Source of the DNA: Streptomyces sp. WMMB 322
GTDB taxonomy: Bacteria > Actinomycetota > Actinomycetes > Streptomycetales > Streptomycetaceae
Assembly: GCF_900090145.1 (NCBI RefSeq)
Contig: NZ_FMHI01000012.1
Location: forward strand, 155,010-219,009
DNA length: 64,000 nt
Direction of reading: 5' to 3'
Positions 17,300-25,475 of the stretch are shown here, in pieces. Position numbers and translations under genes: made by a program. Positions within the stretch are counted from its first letter, which is position 1, and the number at the start of each line of letters is the position of its first letter. The notes beneath the pieces were generated by a model that saw nothing but the letters and a program-made list of their open reading frames with translations, was not told where the DNA came from and did not search any database.

Positions 17300-17992
17300 G
17301 TGTTCACCGGAATCGTCGAAGAACTGGGTGAGGTCGTCGCCGTGGAGGAACTGCCGGGCGCAGCCCGCTTCCGGCTGCGCGGCCCCCTCGTCACCGACGG
17401 CGTGCGGCACGGCGAGTCGATCGCCGTCAACGGCGTCTGCCTCACCGTCGTCGAGACGTCCGGAGGCGAGTTCACGGCCGACGTCATCGGCGAGACCCTG
17501 GCCCGTTCCTGCCTCGGCGCCCTGACCGCCGGCTCCCGCGTCAACCTCGAACGGCCCATGGCGCTGGGCGGGCGGCTCGACGGGCACCTCGTCCAGGGCC
17601 ACGTCGACGGCACCGGCACCCTCGCCGAGCGGTCCGAGGACGGGACGGTGCGGGTCGAGATCCCCCCGGACCTGGCCAGGTACATCGTCGAGAAGGGGTC
17701 CATCACCATCGACGGCGTCAGCCTCACCGTCGTCGAGGCCGGTGACACCCACTTCACCGTCAGCCTGATCCCGACGACGCTCGCGCTGACCACGCTCGGC
17801 ATCAAGCAGCCGGGAGACCCGGTCAACCTCGAGGTCGACGTGCTGGCCAAGTACGTCGAGCGGCTGCTGACGCACGGCGGGCCCGGTACGGCGGCGGCAG
17901 TGGCCCGAGGGGAACGAGGGGAACGTGGGGAACGAGGGGAACGTGGGGAACGTGGGGAAGAGGCCTCCGGCGAGAAGGAAGCCGTGCGGTGA
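17300..17992 (+). CDS. ribE: Riboflavin synthase alpha subunit
   Basis: 230 aa. Two lumazine-binding halves each carry the family pattern: MFTGIVEELGEV with NGVCLTV, and HLVQGHVDGTG with DGVSLTV. It dismutates two 6,7-dimethyl-8-ribityllumazines to riboflavin. The natural fold ends near residue 195. A charged tail with five Gly-Glu-Arg repeats follows, encoded by a 9-bp tandem repeat; relatives usually lack such a tail. The start is the GTG immediately after the ribD stop; the stop overlaps ribM (GTGA). Confidence 0.95.
   Translation: MFTGIVEELGEVVAVEELPGAARFRLRGPLVTDGVRHGESIAVNGVCLTVVETSGGEFTADVIGETLARSCLGALTAGSRVNLERPMALGGRLDGHLVQGHVDGTGTLAERSEDGTVRVEIPPDLARYIVEKGSITIDGVSLTVVEAGDTHFTVSLIPTTLALTTLGIKQPGDPVNLEVDVLAKYVERLLTHGGPGTAAAVARGERGERGERGERGERGEEASGEKEAVR
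17907..17960 (+). repeat. 9-bp tandem repeat inside ribE
   Basis: Six head-to-tail copies of G(A/T)GGGGAAC, the last one ending in G, encode the Gly-Glu-Arg run at the riboflavin synthase C-terminus. As a multiple of three, copy-number change would keep frame. It ends 28 bases before the ribM start, so it could also influence ribM translation. Confidence 0.85.
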
Positions 17993-18663
17993 ACGCTCCC
18001 GGACTGCTCAACACCGAGGCCTTCACGGCCTTCGGCCAGGACGTCATCTGGTCCGACCTCATCGGCAACGTCATCGGCCTGGCCGCCCTCGCGCTGGGCT
18101 GGCGCCGCTCCGTCCTCACCTGGCCCGTGCAGGTGCTGGCCGGCCTCGTCCTCGTGTGCGCCTACTACTCGGCGCAGCTCGCGGGCGGAGTCGGCAAGCA
18201 GCTGCTGGTCATCGTCGTCGCGCTGTGGGGCTGGTGGCAGTGGCGCCGCGGCAACCGCACGGCCGAGGACGGCGCGATCACGGTCCGCTTCGCGCGGCCG
18301 CGTGAGCGCGTGGTGCTGCTGGCCGGCACCGTCGCGGGCACCCTCGCCGTCGGCTCGCTCTTCACGCTCGTGCCGGAACTGTCGTGGAACCCCTGGCCCG
18401 ACGCCTACATATTCGTCGGCACCCTCGCCGCGATGACGGCGCAGGCCCGCGGACTCGTGGAGTTCTGGTTCGCCTGGCTGCTGGTCGACATCGTCGGCGT
18501 CCCGCTGGCCTTCAGCAGCGGCCTTCCCTTCTCCGGCCTCGTCTACGTCCTCTACCTGGGGCTCGTGCTGTGGGGCCTGCGCAGCTGGTGGCTGAGGACC
18601 CGCATCAGCACCCCCGTGGCTTCCGCCACGCGGGAGTCCGCCGTCGAAGGAGCACGTCCATGA
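17989..18663 (+). CDS. ribM: RibM, PnuC-type riboflavin transporter
   Basis: 224 aa with about seven hydrophobic segments and PnuC-family features (LALGWRRSVLTWPVQVLAG, ALWGWWQWRRGN, WLLVDIVGVPLAF). PnuC proteins import vitamin precursors; the ones in actinobacterial riboflavin operons (RibM) are riboflavin facilitators. Position between ribE and ribBA behind an FMN riboswitch supports that over nicotinamide riboside. GTG start overlaps the ribE stop; its own stop overlaps an alternative ATG of ribBA. Confidence 0.88.
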   Translation: MNAPGLLNTEAFTAFGQDVIWSDLIGNVIGLAALALGWRRSVLTWPVQVLAGLVLVCAYYSAQLAGGVGKQLLVIVVALWGWWQWRRGNRTAEDGAITVRFARPRERVVLLAGTVAGTLAVGSLFTLVPELSWNPWPDAYIFVGTLAAMTAQARGLVEFWFAWLLVDIVGVPLAFSSGLPFSGLVYVLYLGLVLWGLRSWWLRTRISTPVASATRESAVEGARP

Positions 18664-18737
18664 ACGGGCCCGGCAGCACCGCCGGGCCGCTGCCCGGCAC
18701 CAACGGCCCGAGCGGGCCTCAGCAAGGAGGCGCAGGA

Positions 18738-20225
18738 ATGAGCGCAGCCGTCACCGGCTGGTACACGGACGCAGAGACCGGCGGGGACCCCGGGTTTCCC
18801 GGAAGCGGCCCCGACGACTTCAGCCTCGACCCGGTCGGGCGCGCCATAGCCGACGTCGCTCTCGGCCGTCCCGTTGTGGTCGTGGACGACGAGAACCGGG
18901 AGAACGAGGGCGACCTGATCGTCGCCGCGGAGCGCGTCACCCCGGAGATCGTCGCCTTCATGATGAGCGAGTGCCGCGGCCTGATCTGCACGCCGATGGA
19001 GCCCGCCGCACTCGACCGGCTCGACCTGCCGCAGATGGTCGAGCGGAACTCGGAGGCGATGGGAACGGCCTTCACCGTCTCCGTGGACGCCACCGGCAGC
19101 CACGGCGTGACCACCGGCATCTCGGCCGCCGACCGGGCCACCACCATCCGGCTGCTGGCCGACCCGCGTTCCGCGCCGTCCGACTTCGTCCGCCCGGGGC
19201 ACGTCTTCCCGCTGCGTGCCAAGCCCGGCGGCGTGCTGGAACGGGCCGGGCACACCGAGGCCGGGGTGGACCTGGCGAGGCTGGCGGGGCTGCGTCCTGC
19301 GGCGGCCATCGTCGAGATCGCCGGCGAGGACGGCACCATGCTGCGGCTGCCCGAGCTGCTGCCGTTCGCCCGCAAGCACGGCCTCGCGGTGATCTCCATC
19401 GAGGACCTGGTCGCCCACCGTGAAGCCACCGAGGGGCGGGCCGGGGCCGAGGGCGCAGTGTCTGAAGGGCCCGCCGCCCCCGCGGAGCCGGCCGCGGCCG
19501 CGGAAGCCGTCGTGCCGGAGATGCCCGCGGAAGCCGCCCACCGGGCAATGCCCGCGGAGCCCGCCGTGCCCGCGGCCGCCACCGTGGAGCCCCCCGTACG
19601 GCGCGAGGCCGCCACGCGGCTGCCCACCCGCCACGGCGAGTTCCGGGCGTACGGATACCGCTCCACCGCCGACGGCGTGGAGCACATCGCGCTGGTCACC
19701 GGTGATCTCGCCGAGGGCGGCGGCGAGGACGTCCTGGTACGGGTGCACTCCGAGTGCCTCACGGGCGACGTCTTCGGGTCGCTGCGCTGCGACTGCGGAA
19801 TGCAGCTGGACTCCTCCCTGGAGCGCGTGCAGTCCGAGGGCCGAGGCGTGGTGGTGTACCTGCGCGGACACGAGGGCCGTGGCATCGGGCTGCTGTCCAA
19901 GCTGCGCGCGTACGAGCTCCAGGAACGCGGCCGCGACACCCTCGACGCCAACCTCGAACTGGGGCTGCCCGCCGACGCGCGCGACTACGCGGCAGCCGCC
20001 CGGATGCTCGACGACCTGGGTGTGCGGTCGCTGCGGCTGATGACCAACAACCCGGAGAAGTCCGACGCGCTCGCCCGCCACGGTCTGCGCGTCACCGAGC
20101 GCGTGGCCATGCCCGTGGAGGCCGGGGAGCACAACCTGCACTACCTGCGCACCAAGCGCGACCGGATGGGCCACGAACTGCCGTGGCTGGAGGCGCGGAA
20201 CGCCTCACCCTGCGGGAACCAGTGA
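18738..20225 (+). CDS. ribBA: Bifunctional DHBP synthase / GTP cyclohydrolase II
   Basis: 495 aa. The N-terminal DHBP synthase (RibB) has VVVDDENRENEGDLIVAAE and HTEAGVDLARL; the C-terminal GTP cyclohydrolase II (RibA) has VRVHSECLTGDVFGSLRCDC with the zinc cysteines, and GHEGRGIGL. These make the four-carbon unit and open GTP. The two domains are joined by an unusual 55-residue Ala/Pro/Glu-rich linker (about 19440-19610). The ATG at 18738 has AAGGAGG eight bases upstream; an ATG at 18660 overlaps ribM and is the alternative start. Confidence 0.93.
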   Translation: MSAAVTGWYTDAETGGDPGFPGSGPDDFSLDPVGRAIADVALGRPVVVVDDENRENEGDLIVAAERVTPEIVAFMMSECRGLICTPMEPAALDRLDLPQMVERNSEAMGTAFTVSVDATGSHGVTTGISAADRATTIRLLADPRSAPSDFVRPGHVFPLRAKPGGVLERAGHTEAGVDLARLAGLRPAAAIVEIAGEDGTMLRLPELLPFARKHGLAVISIEDLVAHREATEGRAGAEGAVSEGPAAPAEPAAAAEAVVPEMPAEAAHRAMPAEPAVPAAATVEPPVRREAATRLPTRHGEFRAYGYRSTADGVEHIALVTGDLAEGGGEDVLVRVHSECLTGDVFGSLRCDCGMQLDSSLERVQSEGRGVVVYLRGHEGRGIGLLSKLRAYELQERGRDTLDANLELGLPADARDYAAAARMLDDLGVRSLRLMTNNPEKSDALARHGLRVTERVAMPVEAGEHNLHYLRTKRDRMGHELPWLEARNASPCGNQ

Positions 20226-20316
20226 CCACCGAAGCGACGCCCGGACGAGGGCGCAGCGCATCACAAGGACCGACGGCGCCGAGGACATCGGCCGCCAGAA
20301 GCAAGGAGCGAGGAAC

Positions 20317-20790
20317 GTGAGCGGCAAGGGCGCCCCCCAAGTATCCGTCGAGGAGTGCGGCGATCTGCGCGTGGCCGTCGTGGCAGCGCAGTGGCACGAG
20401 ACCGTCATGGGCGGCCTCGTGGACGGCGCCCTGCGCGCCGCCCGGGAACTGGGCACCGCCGAACCCACGCTGATCCGCGTCCCCGGCAGCTTCGAACTGC
20501 CGGTCGCGGCCGGGGCCCTTGCCCGGGCCGGGTACGACGCGGTCGTCGCGCTCGGCGTCGTCATCCGCGGCGGCACACCGCACTTCGAGTACGTCTGCCA
20601 GGGAGTCACCCAGGGGCTGACGCAGGTCGGTGTCGAGACCGGAGTCCCCATCGGGTTCGGCGTCCTCACCTGCGACGACGAGGAACAGGCCCTCGACCGT
20701 GCCGGACTGGCCGGCTCCCGCGAGGACAAGGGCCACGAGGCCGCCACCGCCGCCGTGGCGACCGCCGCCGCCCTGCGCACGGTGGCCTGA
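20317..20790 (+). CDS. ribH: 6,7-dimethyl-8-ribityllumazine synthase
   Basis: 157 aa, normal for the family. GSFELPVAAGALARAGYDAVVALGVVIRGGTPHFEYVC is the lumazine synthase core, including the conserved RGGTPHFEYV loop with the catalytic His. It condenses the RibD product with the RibB four-carbon unit and usually forms an icosahedral shell. GTG after AAGGAGCGAGGAAC. Last enzyme gene of the operon, 91 bases after ribBA. Confidence 0.95.
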   Translation: MSGKGAPQVSVEECGDLRVAVVAAQWHETVMGGLVDGALRAARELGTAEPTLIRVPGSFELPVAAGALARAGYDAVVALGVVIRGGTPHFEYVCQGVTQGLTQVGVETGVPIGFGVLTCDDEEQALDRAGLAGSREDKGHEAATAAVATAAALRTVA

Positions 20791-20845
20791 GCGGCCCCAC
20801 CCGGGCGCGGGGGGCCGCCGGGCCTCCACGTAGAGTTGGGACACC

Positions 20846-21118
20846 ATGGCGAACAAGACATTCGAGGAGCTCTTCGCCGAGCTCCAGCACAAGGCCGCCA
20901 ACGGCGACCCCATCACCTCACGCACGGCGGAACTCGCCGCCCAGGGCGTGCACTCCATCGGCAAGAAGATCGTCGAGGAGGCCGCCGAGGTGTGGATGGC
21001 CGCCGAGTACGAGGGGGACGAGCGCACGGCCGAGGAGATCTCGCAGCTCCTCTACCACGTGCAGGTCATGATGATCGCCCGCGGCGTGACCCTCGAGGAC
21101 GTATACGCTCATCTTTGA
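20846..21118 (+). CDS. hisE: Phosphoribosyl-ATP diphosphatase
   Basis: 90 aa. Helical MazG-like fold with SRTAELAAQGVHSIGKKIVEEAAEVWMAA, whose EE-AE residues bind Mg. Second step of histidine synthesis, hydrolysing PR-ATP to PR-AMP. ATG 55 bases after ribH; it shares the hisE-hisG cassette with the next gene, and read-through from rib is possible. Confidence 0.93.
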   Translation: MANKTFEELFAELQHKAANGDPITSRTAELAAQGVHSIGKKIVEEAAEVWMAAEYEGDERTAEEISQLLYHVQVMMIARGVTLEDVYAHL

Positions 21119-21255
21119 TCCGTCCCGCGCCCGGCGGCCACGGCCACAGACCGCCCGGCCGCCGCTGCGCAGCCGCCGGCCGGCGCACCCGCCGCCCGGC
21201 ACACCGACGCAAGCTCCCGCAACCCAGACCGTCCCACGCAAAGGAATCCCGCACC

Positions 21256-22104
21256 ATGCTGCGCATCGCCGTCCCCAACAAGGGTTCTCTCTCCGAGCCT
21301 GCGGTGGAGATGCTCCATGAAGCGGGCTACAAGCAGCGCAAGGACCGCCGCGAACTGGTGCTGACCGACGCCGAGAACGACGTCGAGTTCTTCTTCCTGC
21401 GCCCCCGCGACATCGCGATCTACGTCGGCTCCGGCAAGCTCGACATCGGCATCACCGGCAGGGACCTGCTGCTGGACTCCGGGGCGAAGGCCGAGGAGAT
21501 CCTCCAACTGGGCTTTGCGGGCTCGACGTTCCGCTACGCCACCCGTCCCGGCACCGCAAAGGACGTGAGCGAGTTCGGCGGCATGACCGTCGCCACGTCC
21601 TTCGCCGGCATCGTCGGCAAGCACCTCGCCGAGCACGGCGTGGAGGCCTCCGTCGTCCACCTCGACGGCGCCGTGGAGACCGCCATCCAGCTCGGCGTCG
21701 CCGAAGTCATCGCCGACGTCGTGGAGACGGGCAGCACGCTGCGCAACGCGGGGCTCGAGATCATCAGCGAGCCGATCCTGCACTCCGAAGCGGTCGTCGT
21801 GCGCGGCACCGACGCCCCCGTCGACGACCCCAAGGTCCAGCAGTTCCTCCGCCGCATGCAGGGCGTTCTCGTCGCCCGCCGGTACGTGATGATGGACTAC
21901 GACATCCGCGCCGAGCACCTGGAAGCGGCCGTCGCGCTGACTCCGGGCCTCGAATCGCCCACCGTGTCCCCGCTGCACGATCAGGGATGGGTCGCCGTAC
22001 GCTCCATGGTGCGTACGAAGGAGGCGCAGCGCATCATGGACGACCTGTACGACCTGGGCGCCCGCGCCATCCTCACCACCGGTATCCACGCCTGCCGCAT
22101 CTGA
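21256..22104 (+). CDS. hisG: ATP phosphoribosyltransferase (long form)
   Basis: 282 aa, HisG of the long, hisZ-independent type. MLRIAVPNKGSLSEPAVEMLHEAGY opens the protein and DVVETGSTLRNAGLEI is the PRPP-binding loop. The C-terminal domain (ARRYVMMDYDIRAEHLEAA ... HDQGWVAVRSMV) is the ACT-like histidine-feedback domain. It commits PRPP and ATP to histidine synthesis. ATG at 21256, 137 bases after hisE. Confidence 0.95.
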   Translation: MLRIAVPNKGSLSEPAVEMLHEAGYKQRKDRRELVLTDAENDVEFFFLRPRDIAIYVGSGKLDIGITGRDLLLDSGAKAEEILQLGFAGSTFRYATRPGTAKDVSEFGGMTVATSFAGIVGKHLAEHGVEASVVHLDGAVETAIQLGVAEVIADVVETGSTLRNAGLEIISEPILHSEAVVVRGTDAPVDDPKVQQFLRRMQGVLVARRYVMMDYDIRAEHLEAAVALTPGLESPTVSPLHDQGWVAVRSMVRTKEAQRIMDDLYDLGARAILTTGIHACRI

Positions 22105-22132
22105 CTGCCGTGTGTCCTCCAGGAGACCCCGG

Positions 22133-22579
22133 ATGACCGAACTGCCCCCTCTGCCCGTGACGTTCCGCCCCAAGCGCACGCGTGCCGTCCTCGTCACCGT
22201 CGGTGTCGCGCTGTTCGTGGTGCTCACCGTCGTCGCAGTGACTGTGCCGGCGATCGGCGCGGGGGAGCGGGTCAGCTTCGTCTTCACCGGGCTGCTCTTC
22301 CTCGGCGTGCTGCTGCTTCTGTCCCGTCCGCATGTGACCGCGGACGAGGGCGGCGTCACCGTCGTCAACCTGACGACCAGGCGGCGCCTCGAATGGGCGG
22401 AAGTGCTCCGAGTGAACCTGCGCCAGGGCGACCCGTGGGTGAGTCTCGACCTCGCCGACGGCACCAGCCTGCCCGTCATGGGAATCCAGCCCGGAATCGC
22501 CAGGGAACGGGCCATCGCCGACGCCGGCGCGCTCCGTGCACTCGCCGAGACCCGCGGCACCGGGCAGACGGTGCGCTGA
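22133..22579 (+). CDS. Small membrane protein with bacterial PH domain
   Basis: 148 aa. Two adjacent membrane segments (about residues 20-37 and 46-65) are followed by a soluble bPH domain (VTADEGGVTVVNLTTRRRLEWAEVLRVNL, then DLADGTSLPVMGIQ). ATG after AGGAG, 28 bases behind hisG. This gene commonly follows hisG in Streptomyces; no molecular role is established. Confidence 0.75.
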   Translation: MTELPPLPVTFRPKRTRAVLVTVGVALFVVLTVVAVTVPAIGAGERVSFVFTGLLFLGVLLLLSRPHVTADEGGVTVVNLTTRRRLEWAEVLRVNLRQGDPWVSLDLADGTSLPVMGIQPGIARERAIADAGALRALAETRGTGQTVR

Positions 22580-22830
22580 TGCACTGACAGGCGCCCCGCC
22601 ACGCCCCGCCGCAGGACCGTCACAGCCCGCTGTGGCGCCCCCGGCGGAACCAACTCGTCCGCCCGCTGCCTCTGCCGCAGGGCTCATGGACGTGTCTACT
22701 CTGGTCGAACGGCGCGTCCAGCCGCCCTCGACCACCAACCGCTACCCGAGGAGTGACCCCCGTCAGAGATGGACGGATCGTCCTGTAGTACCTGCGCTGT
22801 GTCCCCCCGTCACCTCAGGGGAGACACAGC

Positions 22831-24216
22831 ATGACCCTTTCGCTCGCGCTCCTCGCCGCCGCCTTCGTGCTGATCCTCGCCAACGGCTTCTTCGTCGCCG
22901 CCGAGTTCGGCCTCGTCACGGTGGAGCGCCCGGAGGCCGAACGGGCCGCCGCCGACGGGGACCGCCGGGCGCGCTCCGTCACCGCGGCCCTGCGCGAACT
23001 CTCCTTCCAGCTCTCCGGCACCCAGCTCGGCATCACGCTGACCTCCCTCGTCGTCGGCATGCTCTGCGAGCCTGCGCTCGCCCATCTGCTGAGCGGTCCG
23101 CTGACGGCGGCGGGCCTGCCCGCGAACGCCGTGCCCGGCACGGCCGTGACCATAGGCATGTTCCTCGCCTCGGCCGTGCAGATGGTCATCGGGGAACTCG
23201 TCCCCAAGAACTGGGCCGTCTCGCGGCCGCTGGCCGTCGCCCGTTTCGTCGCGGGGCCGCAGCGGTTCTTCTCCGCCGCCCTCCGCCCCGTGATCACGAC
23301 GCTCAACGCCCTCGCCAACCGCATCGTCCGCGCCTTCGGTGTGGAGCCCGCAGAGGAGCTGGCCTCGGCCCGCACGCCGGTCGAACTGATCTCCCTCGCC
23401 CGGCACTCGGCACGTGCCGGAGCCATCGAGCAGGACACCGCGGACCTGTTCGTGCGGACGCTCTCCCTCGCCGGACTGACCGCGCAGCACGTGATGACGC
23501 CGCGGGTGCGGGTGAGCGCGCTGCAGAGCGGCGCCACGGTCGAGGACGTCGTCAACCTGACCCGCGCCACGGGTCTGTCCCGTTTCCCCGTCTGCCGCGA
23601 ACGCCTCGACGAGATCACCGGCACCGCCCACCTCAAGGACGCGCTCGCCGTTCCCGCTCAGGAGCGGCTGCGCACGCCCGTCGACGACATCACCGCTCCC
23701 GCCCTGCTCGTCCCGGAGACGCTGCCCGTGCAGCCGCTGCTGGCCAGGCTCCGCAGCGAGGCACCCATCGCGGTCGTCGTCGACGAATACGGCGGAACGG
23801 CCGGGGTCGTCACCCTGGAGGACATCGTCGAGGAACTCGTCGGCGAAGTGCGCGACGAGCACGACGGCGACGACCTGCCGGCGCTCGCCCCCGCCGCACC
23901 CGACCCGGAGGGCCGGCCCGCCTGGGAGGCCGCCGGCGGCTGCCGAGTCGACCTGCTGCGGCGCATCGGCCTCGACGCGCCGGAGGGGCCGTACGAGACG
24001 GTCGCCGGACTCGTCGCCGATCTCCTGGGCCGCATCCCGGCGCCCGGCGACACGGCGTACCTTCCCGGCGGTCCCGGTGCCTCCGGCTGGCAGCTGCGGG
24101 TGCGCCTCGTCGACCACCACCGAGCCGAACGCGTCCGCATCGTACGGACCGACGAGAGCGGGCGGGCCGGCGCGCCGCGCCCGCGGACCCCGCACGCGGA
24201 GGGGAGCACCCTGTGA
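22831..24216 (+). CDS. CBS-pair/DUF21 membrane protein (CorC/HlyC-type), first copy
   Basis: 461 aa. N-terminal DUF21 (CNNM) membrane domain (LILANGFFVAAEFGLVTVER ... MVIGELVPKNWAV), two CBS domains (MTPRVRVSALQ ... FPVCRERLDEITGTAHLKDAL, then VVDEYGGTAGVVTLEDIVEELVGEV) and a C-terminal CorC_HlyC domain. CNNM/CorC proteins are linked to Mg efflux or membrane protection. ATG after GGGGAG. The GTG of the paralogue overlaps its stop, so the two probably form a hetero-oligomer. Confidence 0.88.
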   Translation: MTLSLALLAAAFVLILANGFFVAAEFGLVTVERPEAERAAADGDRRARSVTAALRELSFQLSGTQLGITLTSLVVGMLCEPALAHLLSGPLTAAGLPANAVPGTAVTIGMFLASAVQMVIGELVPKNWAVSRPLAVARFVAGPQRFFSAALRPVITTLNALANRIVRAFGVEPAEELASARTPVELISLARHSARAGAIEQDTADLFVRTLSLAGLTAQHVMTPRVRVSALQSGATVEDVVNLTRATGLSRFPVCRERLDEITGTAHLKDALAVPAQERLRTPVDDITAPALLVPETLPVQPLLARLRSEAPIAVVVDEYGGTAGVVTLEDIVEELVGEVRDEHDGDDLPALAPAAPDPEGRPAWEAAGGCRVDLLRRIGLDAPEGPYETVAGLVADLLGRIPAPGDTAYLPGGPGASGWQLRVRLVDHHRAERVRIVRTDESGRAGAPRPRTPHAEGSTL

Positions 24217-25475
24217 GCGCCTTTCAACTTCTCTTCGCGGCGCTGCTGGTACTCGGCAACGGCTTCTTCGTCGGCGCCGAGTTCGCACTGGTCTCGGTGC
24301 GCCGCAGCCAGATCGAACCGCTCGCGGCGGCCGGATCGGCCCGCGCCCGCCGCGTGCTGAACGGCCTGGAGAACCTGCCCCAGATGATGGCCGCCGCGCA
24401 GTTCGGCATCACGGTCTGCTCGCTGACGCTCGGCGCTGTCGCCGAGCCGACCATCGCCCATCTGCTGGAGCCCCTCTTCGACGCGGTGCGGCTGCCCGAG
24501 GCGCTGGTACACCCCGTCGGGTACGTCGTGGCGCTGGCTGTGGTCGTCACCTGCCACCTCGTGATCGGCGAGATGGTGCCCAAGAACCTCGCCATGGCCG
24601 CACCGGAGCGGACCGCACTGTGGCTGAGTCCCGCGCTGGTGGCCTTCGCCCGGCTGTGCCGGCCGGTGACGGCCGGCCTCGGCAGCTGTTCCAATGTCGT
24701 GCTGCGGCTCTTCCGCGTCGAGCCCAGGGACGAGGTGGAGTCGGCGTTCACCAGCGAACAGCTCGCCGACCTCCTCGCGGACTCCCGGCAGGCGGGACTG
24801 CTGGACCACGAGGAACACGAACGCCTCTCCGACGCCCTGGAACTCGGTTCCCGGCCGGTCACGGACGTGCTTCTGACCACGGACTCCCTGGTGACGGTGG
24901 GCCCGGACGTCACACCGCGGCAGGTCGAGCAACTCACCGTGCGCACCGGCTTCTCACGCTTCCCGATCTGCGCACCCGACGGGGCCTTCATGGGCTATCT
25001 GCACGTGAAGGACATACTCGATCTGACGGAGGAGCCCAGCGAGCACGACCGCGCCGTACCGCAGCACCTGTGGCGTTCCATGACGACGCTCCGTGCCGAA
25101 CTGCCCCTGGACGACGCGCTGGCAGCGATGCGGGGAGCCGCCTCGCACCTTGCTGCCGTCGCCGACGCGTCGGGACGGGTGCTGGGTCTGGCGGCGCTGG
25201 AGGACGTGCTGGAGATGCTCGTCGGCGAAGTGCACGACCCTGCGCACGAGTCGGCGGGCGTCCCGCCGAAACAGCGCAGCGGCGGTGGCACTTGCGGCAG
25301 CACGGCCACTACGGGCAGCGCAGGCTCCCGTCCCGGCGCACCGGCCGCGTCCCACGGGCGTGAGGCGGCCGGAGAGGCCAGCGGGGAGGAGCCGGTCAGG
25401 ACAGCGGAGGCGGCGAATCCGGACGCGGACCGTCCGGGCCCCGGCCGGAGAGCACCTCACCGTACGCCTGCATGA
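24213..25475 (+). CDS. CBS-pair/DUF21 membrane protein, second copy
   Basis: 420 aa. Same layout as its upstream paralogue (LVLGNGFFVGAEFALVSVRR, VIGEMVPKNLAMAAPERTALW, two CBS domains ending LAALEDVLEMLVGEVHD) but without the CorC_HlyC domain; the last 75 residues are a Gly/Ala/Ser-rich disordered tail. GTG overlaps the previous stop. The tail's final 80 bases overlap the 3' end of the AAA ATPase gene on the other strand. Confidence 0.88.
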   Translation: MSAFQLLFAALLVLGNGFFVGAEFALVSVRRSQIEPLAAAGSARARRVLNGLENLPQMMAAAQFGITVCSLTLGAVAEPTIAHLLEPLFDAVRLPEALVHPVGYVVALAVVVTCHLVIGEMVPKNLAMAAPERTALWLSPALVAFARLCRPVTAGLGSCSNVVLRLFRVEPRDEVESAFTSEQLADLLADSRQAGLLDHEEHERLSDALELGSRPVTDVLLTTDSLVTVGPDVTPRQVEQLTVRTGFSRFPICAPDGAFMGYLHVKDILDLTEEPSEHDRAVPQHLWRSMTTLRAELPLDDALAAMRGAASHLAAVADASGRVLGLAALEDVLEMLVGEVHDPAHESAGVPPKQRSGGGTCGSTATTGSAGSRPGAPAASHGREAAGEASGEEPVRTAEAANPDADRPGPGRRAPHRTPA

